Assembly: GCA_947561715.1 (NCBI GenBank)
Contig: OX387199.1
Span: 11,227,001-11,291,000, forward strand
DNA length: 64,000 bases
Direction: 5' to 3'
Origin: Ascidia mentula
Taxonomy: Eukaryota > Chordata > Ascidiacea > Phlebobranchia > Ascidiidae
This document shows, piece after piece, positions 12,520 through 25,040 of this stretch. The notes below the pieces were generated by a model. The model saw only the letters and a program-made list of their open reading frames with translations. It had not been told where the DNA came from and did not search any database. Position 1 is the stretch's first letter, and the number at the start of each line of letters is the position of its first letter. Made by a program: the position numbers and the translations under genes.

Positions 12520-15500
12520 ATGTTTTCAGGAAACAGTGAAAAGTTTGAATTGATTATCCAGGTACGTTCGGCAAATAATATCATTGTCAATTGTGTAGAA
12601 AGTGAATTAAACAAACTCCAACTTTGGAAATAATTTATGTTTGTTCATAAAAAACAAAAACGCTTTTGGAAATAAAATTGTAACGTACTTAAAATAACAC
12701 AATTTGTCTGCAACAAAAAATTGAATAGATTGCCGCACCATTAACATTCTTTTGCTGATCCGTTCATTCAGCACTAAGTCCATTATGGGTCGTTCGCCAA
12801 TTATAATGTGCGCTCTCCACAGACGAATGCGCGCCACGTATTGACCGGCACTGACGAAACCGTTCAGGTGAAAATTACGGGTGAAAATGGAAACTCAACT
12901 GATTGGAAAACACTTGACTATTTCTTTGAAGATGATTTCGAAGCAGGAGCGAAACGAAAATACACAGTTTGTCACAGTGATGAACCAATTGGAAAACCAG
13001 TCATTCTCACATTCCGTAATAATAAACACGAATGTTATCTATTGAGGGTTAATAGTGTAAAATCTCGCCTTGCCCAGCAATAGTATTGCAAAATATGTGA
13101 CGAATGATGTGATGTAGTGAACATATATGCGTTTCTTAACTATCAGTCAGAGTTGATTTTTGAACGTCTCGCAATATATATTATATCCCCATGTTTTGCT
13201 TTCTCTTTTGCTAATTTGTTGTTTTTATTACATTTTAGTTGGGATTTCACAAAATTACCGGGCCGTTAAGGTTGTTTTTATATATTTTTTGAGCGAAAAG
13301 GTTGACAACAACAAAAACACAGCATGTAAGCGATTTAAAAGTGACGGCAAGTAAATTAACGTATACGCTGCACATTAGGTTTGCGTGGTTCGAAGAAAGA
13401 CAAAAATTGGATGGTTGATCACGTGGTGGTTGAACATGAAGAGAGAAAGTACGAGTTCCCTGTTTACAAATGGGTTGAGAATGGTGAGGTCTCCATTACA
13501 CTGGGAGAAGGTGGGTTGAACATTCAAAACTCCACATCTCTGTATAAAGGCAATTGTAGCAGTAACTTTGTTAATTACTACTTACTGGGTAAAGTTTCCT
13601 TAGTAAAGAAAAAATGCACGGTGAAATTGTTAGATGTGCTTCTTCTTTTTAGCTCAACTACCGCAAAAAGTTACAAATGAACACGTGAGTAAATTGAGAG
13701 CGACGGAAATCGAAACTAATCGCAAGATTTTGCAATGGAATCCGAAAGCTTCGTCGGAATCCGATATTGGATGGGGAATCACTCGGTTTCTGCATGTCAA
13801 CAAAACCCAGGGGCTTCCCCGTATTTACAGAAAGAATCTTGGTCAGTTGGATCGCGACAAGGACTCGGCAAGCTTATCAGCTGGCATCAGTGCTGGGTTG
13901 GCTATGTTCAAAAGTAAGTTTTTTTAGGTGCGAATGTTTTCCCGATCTTATAAAATCGTTTTGTTCATCATTTTTCTAATCCTTCTAATGAAAAGCTTCA
14001 AAAGAATAGTGATTTACTTTGGAGTGTTCCTATTTAGCTCAAAATCAGATCAAGCAGTTGGACGATTACAAACTTGTTTACACCAACACACCATATGGTG
14101 ACCCAGCGTTTTTTAATGAGTAAGCTAAAACATATTTTTATTCTGTGTTGTTTATTTTCTTTTCTTCAGGTAAAGAACATTTCATTTTGTAAGAATGTTT
14201 TAACTTTAATCCTGTTATATACAATTTATTAGTCTAAAATTTTAACTTTGCGGTCATGGTTGTATCTTAAAGATGGAAGGAAGATGCTGAATTTGGTCGT
14301 CAGGTCTTAACAGGAATTTCACCACTTGCTTTTAAACGATGTAATGAAATTCCTCAATATTGCAATGTTACCGAAAAACATGTTGAAGGATTACTTGGAA
14401 CGGGAAAAACCCTTTCCTCGGAAATTGTTGTAAGTTTAGAAAAAAAAATTTGGGAAACTGAAAAAAAACAGAACATCGGTTATAACCACAAACTAAGATG
14501 TGATTTGAAAAGTCTGCATTCTGTATGTTATAATATAATGTCATTCTTGGCATTTAATAGTTCTTACCCCCAAATGTTTTTATCATTATTATAAGGCTGT
14601 AAGTAAAGTGTTTTATAAAGATTTACTTTAACTTTTCTAGATCGTGCAAAAATATAATATTGCACAAATAACGAAAACCATGTCAAGTATTTGTATTATA
14701 TTCTTACAGCACATAGTTAGGGAAAGCCTTGGTTGGTGCATCCTCATTATTACGTCACATAAACCACTACACCAACACTAAACTTGCTAAACAACATCAA
14801 ATGTTAGTCCTATTATTCCTATAATAAATTGTAGATGCAGTAATTGAAACAAGTTATTTGCACGAGCATGTTTAATTTTTGTGAAAAACTGTTTCTATAT
14901 CTTCGGCAGCATAAATTTCAGTAGTGTCAAACATAAATTACAGTGATTGTGTTGCTTAGTGTAGCGCGCGTAAAAAGAATAGAGATGTCCTTTTTTCTCA
15001 GCATGTCTGCTTCCATTCAAATTGAAAAAATAACTATTCATGAAAGTCATCAGAAGTTCCTCGTACAGTTTATAATGTGCTGTTAGAGGGCATGCAATAT
15101 GGATTGCCAAAGCATCAGGCAGAAATAGACTTTGACTTTCTTGAACCTCAATACCGGCACAGAACAAAGAAGCAAAAAACAACGCACAGTTCCACAGAAA
15201 AGTGGTAAAATAGAAAATGGTCCGGGTCAGCGTTCTGTACATCTCGGTGAGGATTCACCATGGCCTGCATCAGAAAAGGAAAGTATTTAGCGGTCGCCAC
15301 AAATAAGGTCACAGATAGAAACATTGAACAGTTTTATTTCATCTGATAGCACAATTCGTCTTTGCAAACTCCCGGGGCCACATCGTTGGGAAGACTGATA
15401 TCAATTTGTTGAGGTTTTTGCACCGAAACTAAACAGACATCGGCAAACCATTTTCCAAGGTGTTTCGCAAATAATAACCAATGTTTATTTGTCAAATTGG

Positions 15501-17788
15501 CCTAATACTGCACCAAATAGCATTTTGCGTCAACCTATTCTCATGTGAATGTTGGTTGGCTCTGTTTTCAAATAGATTTTACATGCATCAACAGATCGCA
15601 ACTTTCCAAAATCGTGTAAAAATGTAATGGTCTGGTGCAAAAGTAAAAAAATTGTAACAAAAAAAAGGGGGGCAACTGAGTCCCCCCTACAGGTGTTATG
15701 ACAACTGTACGTGGTGCGTCTTGATTGCAGGCTGGAAAGGTTTATATTGCTGACTACAGCTTTGTTTCGGAAATTGAAAGGAATCCAGTTCCAATGACAA
15801 ACCATTACTTCCAAGCTGCGAACTGCATCGGTCTCTTCCATTCAACCACAGATGGCAAATTCATGCCAATTGCAATTCAGCTTGTTCCTGGTGATGCTGA
15901 ATATCTTTTCACACCGAAAGATGCTGAATACGATTGGCTGCTTGCAAAAATGTACTTTAGAACGACTCAAAGTGATGTTCATGAGGTAAGACCCCTTATG
16001 TGTGATTGTTGTCTGTTGAACCCGAATCGGATAAATATAATACAAAACACCCAAATAACGGTGCGTTACGTGTAATGAAAACAGTTTTCTACCAATAAAA
16101 CAAACCTATTATATTCGAGAAACAATGTGTTTCAGTGGATGTATCATTTCTTTCTTACCCACGGAATTTCGGAGACTTTTTCTGTTGCTACTTTTCGGTC
16201 TCTGCCTCACTGTCATCCGATCTACAAACTTTTGAAGCCTCATCTCGTTTCGGTGATTGCAATTAATGAGACGGCAAGAAAAGCTCTAATTCCCCCTGGG
16301 GCATTGGCAAATCAAGCTATTTCACTAAGTAAGACTACATCAGATTTAAGTCATACTGTTGTTTTGGTATTGAATATTGGTAGCTTTAATTTATACTTTT
16401 CATCAGTTCTAATAACGTAAATTCACAAGTTTAAACCATTTTTTACCACCAAGCTGCACTTGGAACCATAAGATACTTCTACAAAAACTTTGATCTGTCT
16501 GATACCGAAGTTCCGAAAAACATAAGGTCACGAGGTATGTGTCAAAATTGCCTGAGTTTAGTGAGTAGAAAATAACAAAATGATTGTTAAGGTGTGGAAG
16601 ACCCAAACCTCCTGCCCAACTATCATTACCGTGACGACGCATTGGATATTTGGCATGCAGTTTTATGCTATGTAAAAAACGTTGTTGGGTATTTTTATAA
16701 ATGCAACGAGGTAAGAACACGATTAAAACTTGTCTGTGAGAAACAATTTAGATTTTCTGATTACATTTTTTTCTGCACGGTTTATTTAATTTAATTTTGT
16801 TCAATAAGGATGTAAAAGCTGATTTCGAACTTCATGGCTGGTCATTGGATTTGGCAAATGAGGGGTTTGGTTGGCAGGATGGAAATGCAAGAGGAATGCC
16901 CGAAAAAATAGAGATCATCGATGACCTGGTAGAATTATCCATAATTTAAATTTTTATTCAATTTAAGATCTAACAAAAGTCTTTGCCACGTAGATACGCA
17001 TTTGCACCATCATCATCTTTTCAAGCTCGGCGCAGCATGCTGCAGTCAACTTTGGACAGATGGAAACTTACCAGTTTGTTCCCAACGCACCTGGAAGTCT
17101 CCTGTTGCCCCCGCACAAGAAAGGAGAGGTAAATAACTGGGGAGTCCCTACTTTAACATAGCATGTTGTCGGTAACTGTGCAAAATATCACGCTATTTGT
17201 ATAAAACGGCATAAATTCGCAACACTTCTATTTCTTTGCAATGATTAATTCAATGTGGAAGATATGTCTCTGTTCGCCATCTTTTGTTCGTGTAAAAAAG
17301 TGCTTATACTTTACAAATACTTTAAGAAGATGTAGCACAGCATTAGACAGTGTGTAAGATGTTTTGACACACTTCCTGGTGTACGGTGATGAGTTCCAAT
17401 CGCCTTCAAAGGAATTTATAATACTTGCCTCGTCATATTTTTGAAGGGAAGTTTGCAGAGAATTTTGAGCTCACTACCAGGTCCACAGTTGGGTTCCATT
17501 CTTGTTTCTTTTGCATACGCTCTATCAATCTATGCCGAAGACGAGGTAAAGATAAAAATGTCAGCTTTGCAAAGAATGATTATTTCAATAAATTCCATAT
17601 CCCTCCAGGTGTTCTTGGGTGATTTTGTGGAGCATCTGTTTGTGGAAAAGGAAGTCCAACAAATTCAAAATCAATTCAGGGTCAAACTGAACAAACTCGG
17701 TGAAAAGTTTCAAGACCGCAACCAATGTCTGAAGTATCCATACTGGTATCTACTTCCTCACAAAATCCCAGTCGATATTAATATTTAG
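12520..17788 (+). CDS. LOX gene 3: 5-lipoxygenase-like arachidonate lipoxygenase, 14 exons
   Basis: Tandem twin of gene 2, also 682 residues. Exons are 12520-12561, 12823-13015, 13379-13510, 13653-13913, 14038-14119, 14273-14429, 15731-15985, 16136-16328, 16454-16534, 16592-16710, 16809-16928, 16994-17128, 17447-17545 and 17609-17788. The iron ligands (His373, His378, His560, Asn564, Ile682) and Ala421 are unchanged. It differs from gene 2 by scattered substitutions, for example SEIV for SEMA at the end of exon 6, ARKAL for ARKNL in exon 8, and KVQLNKL-type changes in the last exon. Intron 6 is about 1.3 kb here against 0.57 kb in gene 2, because unrelated DNA fills 14600-15700. Poly(A) signal at 17896. 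Gene 4 faces it tail to tail. Confidence 0.93.
14430..15730. other. Expanded intron 6 of LOX gene 3
   Basis: This intron is more than twice as long as its counterpart in gene 2 and shares little with it. It holds a 115-codon - strand frame (15242-14895) rich in hydrophobic residues and a second - strand stretch at about 15480-15340 that ends in a stop. Neither matches a family I recognise. They could be fragments of an inserted gene or chance frames. Confidence 0.4.
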
Positions 17789-18560
17789 GTAATGTTAACA
17801 ATGATAATTGTATACTGTCGCTATCTGTAGCATATAACATATATCACAGTAGAAATTGTTGTGCACATTGAAAATACAAATGTACATAAATATTGAATAA
17901 AACTATTACCGTGAAGAGGTGTATGTAAGTAGTTGGGTGTTCGGTAACGCTAAATATTGTTTCAAACTCAAAATTAGGAAAGTTAACATGGAATTTCTAA
18001 TGTTAAAATATTCTTTGCCGAATCAATAAACCAATAATAATATGCAGTAATAAAAATTATTGATGAGTGGAACGGCAGAATTTGCGTAGATGGCACTGTG
18101 CTATCGTCACTCTAGCATAATTGTGTCCAACCTGGGGTCGAGAGGTGTTCATTGTCTCGCGCAACAGTTGCCTAAATAACGTAAACAACCGTGTTGTAGA
18201 TTCTTGCAAGGTGAACCGATAATTTTTCATGAACACAATACATTCGTACATACGCTACTGAAGCAATTAATAGCAATTGGTAAATTAACAAAATTTACTA
18301 ATTAAAAGCAAAGCAATTAATTAATGGCAATTAGGAAATTATTAAAATTTACAATAATGCAATTAATAAAATTTGTAGATATTGAAAATTAAGCACGGGG
18401 TAGATTTTAGCTTCTAAGCTTAACATTTCAAACGGGATTGCTATTGGAACATGTATTCAAAATCCCCATGCATTTTTTTCTCGCATTCGTCTAGGTTCGA
18501 AATTATTTCAACGCTATACCTGATTCTTCAAAATATATCATGACGTAAGTGTTTGCGGAT
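17789..18560. other. Convergent intergenic region after LOX gene 3
   Basis: This carries the gene 3 3' UTR with AATAAA at 17896-17901, and then an AT-rich stretch. At 18262-18375 the motif gcaattaataaaattta recurs in altered form several times, a simple local repeat. No gene was found. Confidence 0.5.
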
Positions 18561-19930
18561 CCAGAACTTACCAACATGAATACGATATTCAATGGAAATA
18601 AAATTGGCTTCCTCAATGCGACAAACCTAACAAGTGTAATGAGTGTTCTTTTTTTAAGATTCATTTACAATCAAATTTACTAACGTCATGTATCATAAAT
18701 TTCACTGCATACAATTGATGGATCACATCATACGAATTTAAATCTGCCTGTAATGTATGTTGGAAACTTACATGTGCGAACGGCACTGAATCTAATTGAA
18801 AGAAAGCATGCCGTTTTCGATGGATTCGGAGACAAAACAATAAATAATGTAAAAGAATCCAATACATTGCATGCAATGTGGACAGCAGTCTACGGCGGTC
18901 CAACTGGTTTCCCACTATTGTTTTTATAATCTCATGTTGCTCCAGCTTTAAAATCATTCTCAAAGTCCAGCGTTTGTAAATCAGTCGAGTGTCCGTTGTC
19001 TCCGGTAATATTAACTTGAACAGTCTCATTAGTTGCAGTCGCTTGTTTCGTTTGTTGGTTTGCACAAAGTTAAAACTTTAGTTATGAAACTGTTGGAAAC
19101 AACCCTCTAAAACGGTTTTTGAAACGTTTTTTTTTTCATTTTTCAATTGCAGACAAAAGGAAGAAGAAGTAACATTGAAAGGCAAAGCGCACTTGTCAGG
19201 TTTGATGTGTTGGCGTCCACCGATAAACACAAATTTGCATGAGAAGCTAATTTTCTTCGGTGACACAAATGTCATGATATAAACATGAAACACCGAGTCG
19301 GTAATTAAATCCTTTTCTCCTAGATAATTTCCGCGAAAGCAAATTGTTGCGAGTGCAAGCCGACATAGAAGAAATGAATGTTTGAAGGCATCCTGAATGT
19401 AATCGCACAATCTACAGCCGCAAGGATTAGTATAGGCACAAGCAAGTAGCGACAAGTTAATTCCAAAATGAATTTCGAACTATGACATGAAATAACATTT
19501 GTCAGTTTCAACATGTTGGGTCAATTAAGTTACCGTTATAGTCAAGACGTATGTATCCATGATAGTATTTTAAACCAGTACAATGAACACTTACACTACT
19601 GCCTTCGCCGTTGCCTTTGCAAATTAAATATTGTGTATACCTTCCTCCGCCATAATGTTTCTCCACCCGTTTCGTGAGATGCCGCATTATGCGTCTTCAG
19701 CAAACAGCTGGACGGATAATATATCCTGGTAAAGTAACGCGGCTAAAAATAGTGTAGCATTCGGCGCCTTACCATGATGTAGAGATTCCACACAGCCAAT
19801 CTTAAATATTGCATTGTCTGGGTCACAACTACTACAATTTCATCATTTTTGCGAAATGACGGCAAATAAACTGTTTTGCTTATATTTCTTTCCTTGTACA
19901 ACACCTTATGGTAAAATCATTGACAAATCC
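18560..19930 (-). pseudogene. Collapsed LOX gene relic
   Basis: Read on the - strand, this is a whole LOX unit with its middle missing. Positions 19560-19930 match the 5' flank of gene 4, and an exon 1 copy starting with ATG lies at about 19559-19533. A decayed exon 2 lies at about 19055-18890, and 18730-18560 match the 3' flank of genes 4 and 5. In exon 2 the Arg of the ATRDY segment has become a stop, two codons of the DYFFEN segment are lost, and there are shifts near the 5' end. Exons 3-14 are absent; near 18690 the 3' UTR is joined directly to sequence that normally lies beside exon 13. This is a DNA-level deletion and not retroposition, since intron and flank sequences remain. Confidence 0.85.
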
Positions 19931-20310
19931 CCGTCAAAAATCACTCTTACCCGGACACACTGACGTCTATCATGGCTCTACTCGTATATTTTATATTTGC
20001 CTTCATACGACTTCACTGAATTTAATGAAAAGAAATGGACAAAAATAAAGTTTGCTGATAGAATCTTGGGGTAAGTCAATTTCCTAAAGTCATCCATTAG
20101 ATTTTATACCTAAACGAATGTTTTAATCCAGAACTTACTTATTTAAACACGATATTCTATGGGATAAAACTGGCTTTTTTAATACCTCAAATCTAACAGT
20201 TGCAATTACTTCAATCGACATTACATTTTTGAAAGTTGTGTTTATTATCCTGGTTATTTACACCGTGTATCATAAGTTTCTTTGCACACAATTGATCACA
20301 TCATACAAAT

Positions 20311-23300
20311 TTAAATATTTATATCTGCGGGGATTTTGTCTGGGAGTAAAAACCAATAGGGGTAAGTGAGTGAAAAATTCCTTTTGCTGAACTTCACACC
20401 CAGTTGTAGAAGTTCTGCCTTGAAGTCTTTCTGCATCTGTTTAACCTGTTGTTCCACAAATAGATTTTCGACGAAGTCGCCCAGAAACACCTGAACAATT
20501 TGTTTAACCATTACTTGTCTGCAGCTCACATAGTTTCTTGCTCTATTGTGAATATTATGTTGCAGTTACCTCATCTTTTGCGAATTGTGACAGAGCATAA
20601 GCAAACGCTACAAGAATATTGCTGACTGCCATTCCAGGAAGTGAGTTAAGGATACGACTTTCATCTGCCTGTAATATTTGTAGGAAAGTTATGTGTATAT
20701 TCTAATATTGGGAATAATTTGCTAACCTCTCCTTTTTTGTGGGGTGGCAACATCATGCTTGCTGGGGCATTTGGTATAAACTGATAAGTTTCCATTTGGC
20801 CGAAGTTAACTGCTGCGTGTTGTACAGAACTTTGGAAGATGATTATTGTGCAAATACGCACCTGGAAATTAAATGGCGAAAATCTTAACAAAAAGTAATA
20901 CGTTGCAATCTTTGGAAAATTAAGGAATTTTCGGGCAACCTAATGGACGACAAGGAAATAGCTTTAGATTTCTTATAGAGAAGTAAAAAAACATGATGGT
21001 TTTGTCATTAAGCAGATCTTTCTTTTGCACATACTCATATGTCGCCTAGTTATAGGCATCGCCAGTATCACTGAAAAAACATAACAGTTTAGAACAGAAT
21101 GATGGGACTTCAGATCGCAGGACAACACTACTGCAGACTGTTCAGAACGTCGAAACAGAAACAATTTTGACAAGATCGGATAAAACCGAAAAAAGCGACT
21201 GCGAAAATCAGAAGCGAGAAAAAAAGTCTAATCGGATCAACGCAGTGTGGTTGGAAATGTAAAGGCTCCCCGAAACATCATACAACCCAAGGAATGTGTA
21301 CAGGTTTCTTGTCCTTGGTGAAGCATTTTACCTGCGTAGCCTCAATGACGACGTGACCACTATACTTACAATAACTTCTTCCCAAACATGTAATTGAATG
21401 GAATTCGCAGTGACGCGAACGTGGAAACGCCTCCGCAACACCACCGACAAGATTAGTTTCTATGTTTGGTTTCACACTTACAAAAAGGCAATTAAAAGAA
21501 TCAAGTCCACTATGTTTAAAGACTACCTTCTTTTGGCAACATATGAAGTAATTACCAGCAGCTGGCATTACAAACGATGGGCAAAGGCAATCCTGTGGGA
21601 ATGTATGGTTGATGAAACGATGATAATAACAAAAACAGGTGAAAACATAAACTGATACAACACTAAACCTGTGCAAGTTTTGGAATCCACGTTGCCACGT
21701 ACATAACCGGCCACAATCAGGACGATCAAACCAAAAACTTAGATTTCTACTCGATGGAAACAAGATGTACGATGCGAACTTGACAATATGTAAGTTAGGT
21801 AGTAATGATAAGACGGGTCTGTGCTACTTTACGCAAACGCACACCCATCGAAAATTTACAGCGTTCAACTATCACCAACTGCTTATCTGTGACGTTTGTG
21901 GAACAACTAATGATCAAAGAGGTTCGATGTTTGGGTAACTTTGAAACGCACACAAGCTTCAAAAAACAACCCAAAAATAACCCTTTCCATGATTCGTTAA
22001 AATAGGATTTCTTCTGTTTTGTTGTTGTTGTGCCGTATTGTTGCAATGTAGTTCTTATCATTGCATTCATTACGTACAATGGTTTTCCCAAATCCCCAAA
22101 ACTACCTTACTTTAATCGGAAATATTTTGTTACTTACCATTAAATTACCGACAAAACACACAGAGTTTAGATATAAAAGTAGTCGCTTGGGTATTTTACC
22201 AACTCGTCAACATTTTCGATTTTGTCTGGCATTCCCCTGCTGTTTCCATCTTGCCAACCAAATCCTTCATTTGCCAAATCAGAAGCCCAAAATTGGAGTT
22301 CAAAGTCGTTCACCACATCCTGTAATTTACGTTTAATTAAATTGCCCCTGTGTACAGGAAAGCGCTACGAACCACTTCGCTTTTGTAAAAGAATCTAATC
22401 ACTTTATCGACATAAGATTTGACTAAATTCCACAGATCCAAGCCATCGTCACGATAATGATAATTTGGCAACAAAGTTGGATCGTCCACGCCTGAAAAAA
22501 CATTTCAATTAATGAACTGGCACAAGACAAGATCAACATTAATTACCTCTGGCTTTTATGTTTTGTGGCAAGTCAACATCAGACAAATGGAAATCCTTGA
22601 AGAAGTAGCGCATTGTATGAATGGCACCTAACAAAAAGGATGTGTTATTGTAACAGTTTTCTGACAAACCTATTGGGCATCATTTCAGATTAACTTACTC
22701 AAAGCAACGGCTTGGTTGACAAGTGAGTCAGGTGGAATCAAAATATGTCTTCCCTGTTCGTTGATCCATACGACCGAACTGAGGTGGGGTTTTAAAAGCT
22801 TGTAAAGTGGATGACTGAGCGGAAAATTTCGGAGAGTAGCAACGGAGAAAGTTTCTGACAGTCCGTGGGTATGAACGTAGTGATACAGCCACTAAAACGA
22901 AGTTAATAATTAAAACTATACTAACCTGGCAACATTTAAAGTAAGCAAAGGTATATTGGAATGTTGCATTGAACGATTTACCTCATGAACACTAGTCTGA
23001 GTAGAACGAAAGTACATTTTTGCAAGCAGCCAGTCGTATTGGTTGTCATCTGGTGTAAATACCGATGTCGCGTCGTTAGGAACAAGTTGGATTGCAATGG
23101 GAATGAAATCACCCGACGCATTGACGTGAAACAAACCGATGCAGTCTGCACAGTTTAACTTATCGGTTGATAGGAGACGATTGTTTCTTTCGATATTGGA
23201 GACGTATTGGTAATCAGCGATGTACATTTTTCCCTCCTGCACACAAAAGACCATAGTGAATAAACTTAAAACAACTTTACATTGTTTAGATTAACCCAAC

Positions 23301-25040
23301 CGCCATTTCTGAAGCAAGCGTTTTTCCTGCACCAAGCAATTTGCCCACAAGTGCCTGGGTTATATTGCAATAGCTTGGTAGCTTGGTGCATCGCTTGAAA
23401 GCTGTTGGTGATATTCCTGTCAAAACTTGCCGCCCAAACTCAACATCTTTTTTCCAGCTATACACAGAGGAATTACACAGTACACATATATATTTTTGCT
23501 TAAAGGTGCTTTTTGTCACTTACTCTTGAAAAAATGGTGGATCCTTATACGCAGTCCCGGAGTAAAGCGATCGGTAATCATCTATGGTTTTAATTGCCAA
23601 TGGGCCTGTTAAAGTTTATTGTGAAATAAACTTTATTTTTCTGTTGTAGGAATAAAGCTATTGTCCAACCTCGAAATAGATTCATGCCGGTATTGACAGC
23701 CAATTTCAGCCCAGCATGGCCAACACGATTTCTCTGTCCTCGCGTGACATTGTAAACAGATGGAAGGCCTTTCACTGGATCGGCTTGAAGAAACCTTGCG
23801 ATTCCCCATCCCAAGTCGGCATCAGAAGTTGGTTTCGGGTTCCATGGCAACAAATTTTTGTTGTATTTAATCTCATCCATGCGCAACTTTTGAACAGCAG
23901 CATTTGTCACATTTTGTGGAAGTATCGCTGGAAACAAGTCAAAAATGCAAAGCCAACCAATTGTATACAAACAAGTTATTAGCAACGATATTCCATTCCA
24001 TTCATTCAAATGGCGTGTTTCTATGGTTGCATTCAAAAGATATATTTGAATCGAATCGTGCATCAGACAAATTACAATTTCTCAAAAACATGACAGGGTT
24101 TGTATCAATCTGGACGTGGTAAAAGTCCAAGCAACAATGCGAACATCAACGGCCCAAAAAATAAGTCTTTACCTTTTCCCAATGTAACAGAAACCTCATC
24201 GTTTTCCACCCACTTATATATTGGAAAATTGTACACGATTTGTTGGTGGTTTACGATTACGTAATCTACCATCCAATTCTTGTCAGTGCTGGTTCCCACC
24301 AAGCCTATATACCAACAAAAAGTTTTTCTGAGAATCCTTGTTTATCTTTTTACACGTTTTTAGGTTTTATGTAAGTTTTATTGAGATTAGAAATACAATG
24401 CTGTGTTTCGACGAAATTGGTAAAATTTAGATATTTAACTCAGTTTTTTGTTGTTGAATGTCGCAAAATCTATAAAGAATAGACATACGGAAAGTTAGAA
24501 TGATCGGGGGTCCAACTGTTTTCCCACTATTGTTTTGGACCGTGTAATCTCTTGTTGCTCCAGCTTCAAAATCATTCTCAAAGAAATAGCCAAGCGTTTG
24601 CCAATCAGTAGAGTTTCCGTTGTCTCCGGTGATTTTAACTTGAACAGTCTTATTAGTTCCAGTTGTACGATATCGCTTGTTTGTCTGCATTAAAATGTAT
24701 TTTTATATTAAAACTATCTGTTAAAAACAACGGTATACGAATGATGGAAAAAAATATTTGCGAATCGGTAATTCAATCCTTTTCTTCTGGATAATATCCG
24801 CGAAGGCAAACTGTTACCAATGCAAAGCCGACATGGAAAAAAATAAATGTTTGAAGCCATGATATAGCTGGCAACGTACATTCCACTACAGCCACAAGCA
24901 TTCCTATACGTAATTATAATGTCGCGTTGAATTCCACAACACACAGAATTTCGAACAAGAAACAACATGCAACAATACTCCCCAGTTTCAACATGTTAGG
25001 AAAAATAACTTACCGTTATGGTCAAGACGTATGTATCCAT
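20311..25040 (-). CDS. LOX gene 4: lipoxygenase with Gly at the stereocontrol site, 14 exons
   Basis: Exons in transcript order are 25040-25014, 24684-24489, 24304-24173, 23927-23670, 23605-23524, 23457-23301, 23236-22982, 22891-22699, 22627-22547, 22491-22373, 22319-22200, 20861-20727, 20668-20570 and 20490-20311, giving 677 residues. PLAT domain 1-118. Iron ligands are His368, His373, His555, Asn559 and Ile677. The Coffa position is Gly416 (INEQGR, codon 22753-22751), where all other full copies have Ala; in known LOX enzymes Gly there goes with R products. Exon 8 has a burst of further changes (VVW, RHI, PPDSLV) against genes 5-7, while neighbouring exons are nearly identical. Intron 11 is enlarged by ~1.2 kb. 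Several donors are weak GTTGG types. TTTATT at 20241-20246 is the likely poly(A) signal (reverse strand). Confidence 0.92.
20862..22199. other. Enlarged intron 11 of LOX gene 4
   Basis: The equivalent intron is about 70 bases in genes 5-7 but 1338 bases here. It holds a 161-codon - strand open frame (21763-21278) and an 85-codon frame on the other strand (21398-21655). Neither has a motif I can assign. An insertion is the simplest explanation. No terminal repeats or target duplication were visible. Confidence 0.5.

Noticed and set aside
18661..19065. 134-codon - strand frame as a gene
   Set aside because: It runs across the decayed exon 2 of the LOX relic in the wrong frame; the true frame has a stop.
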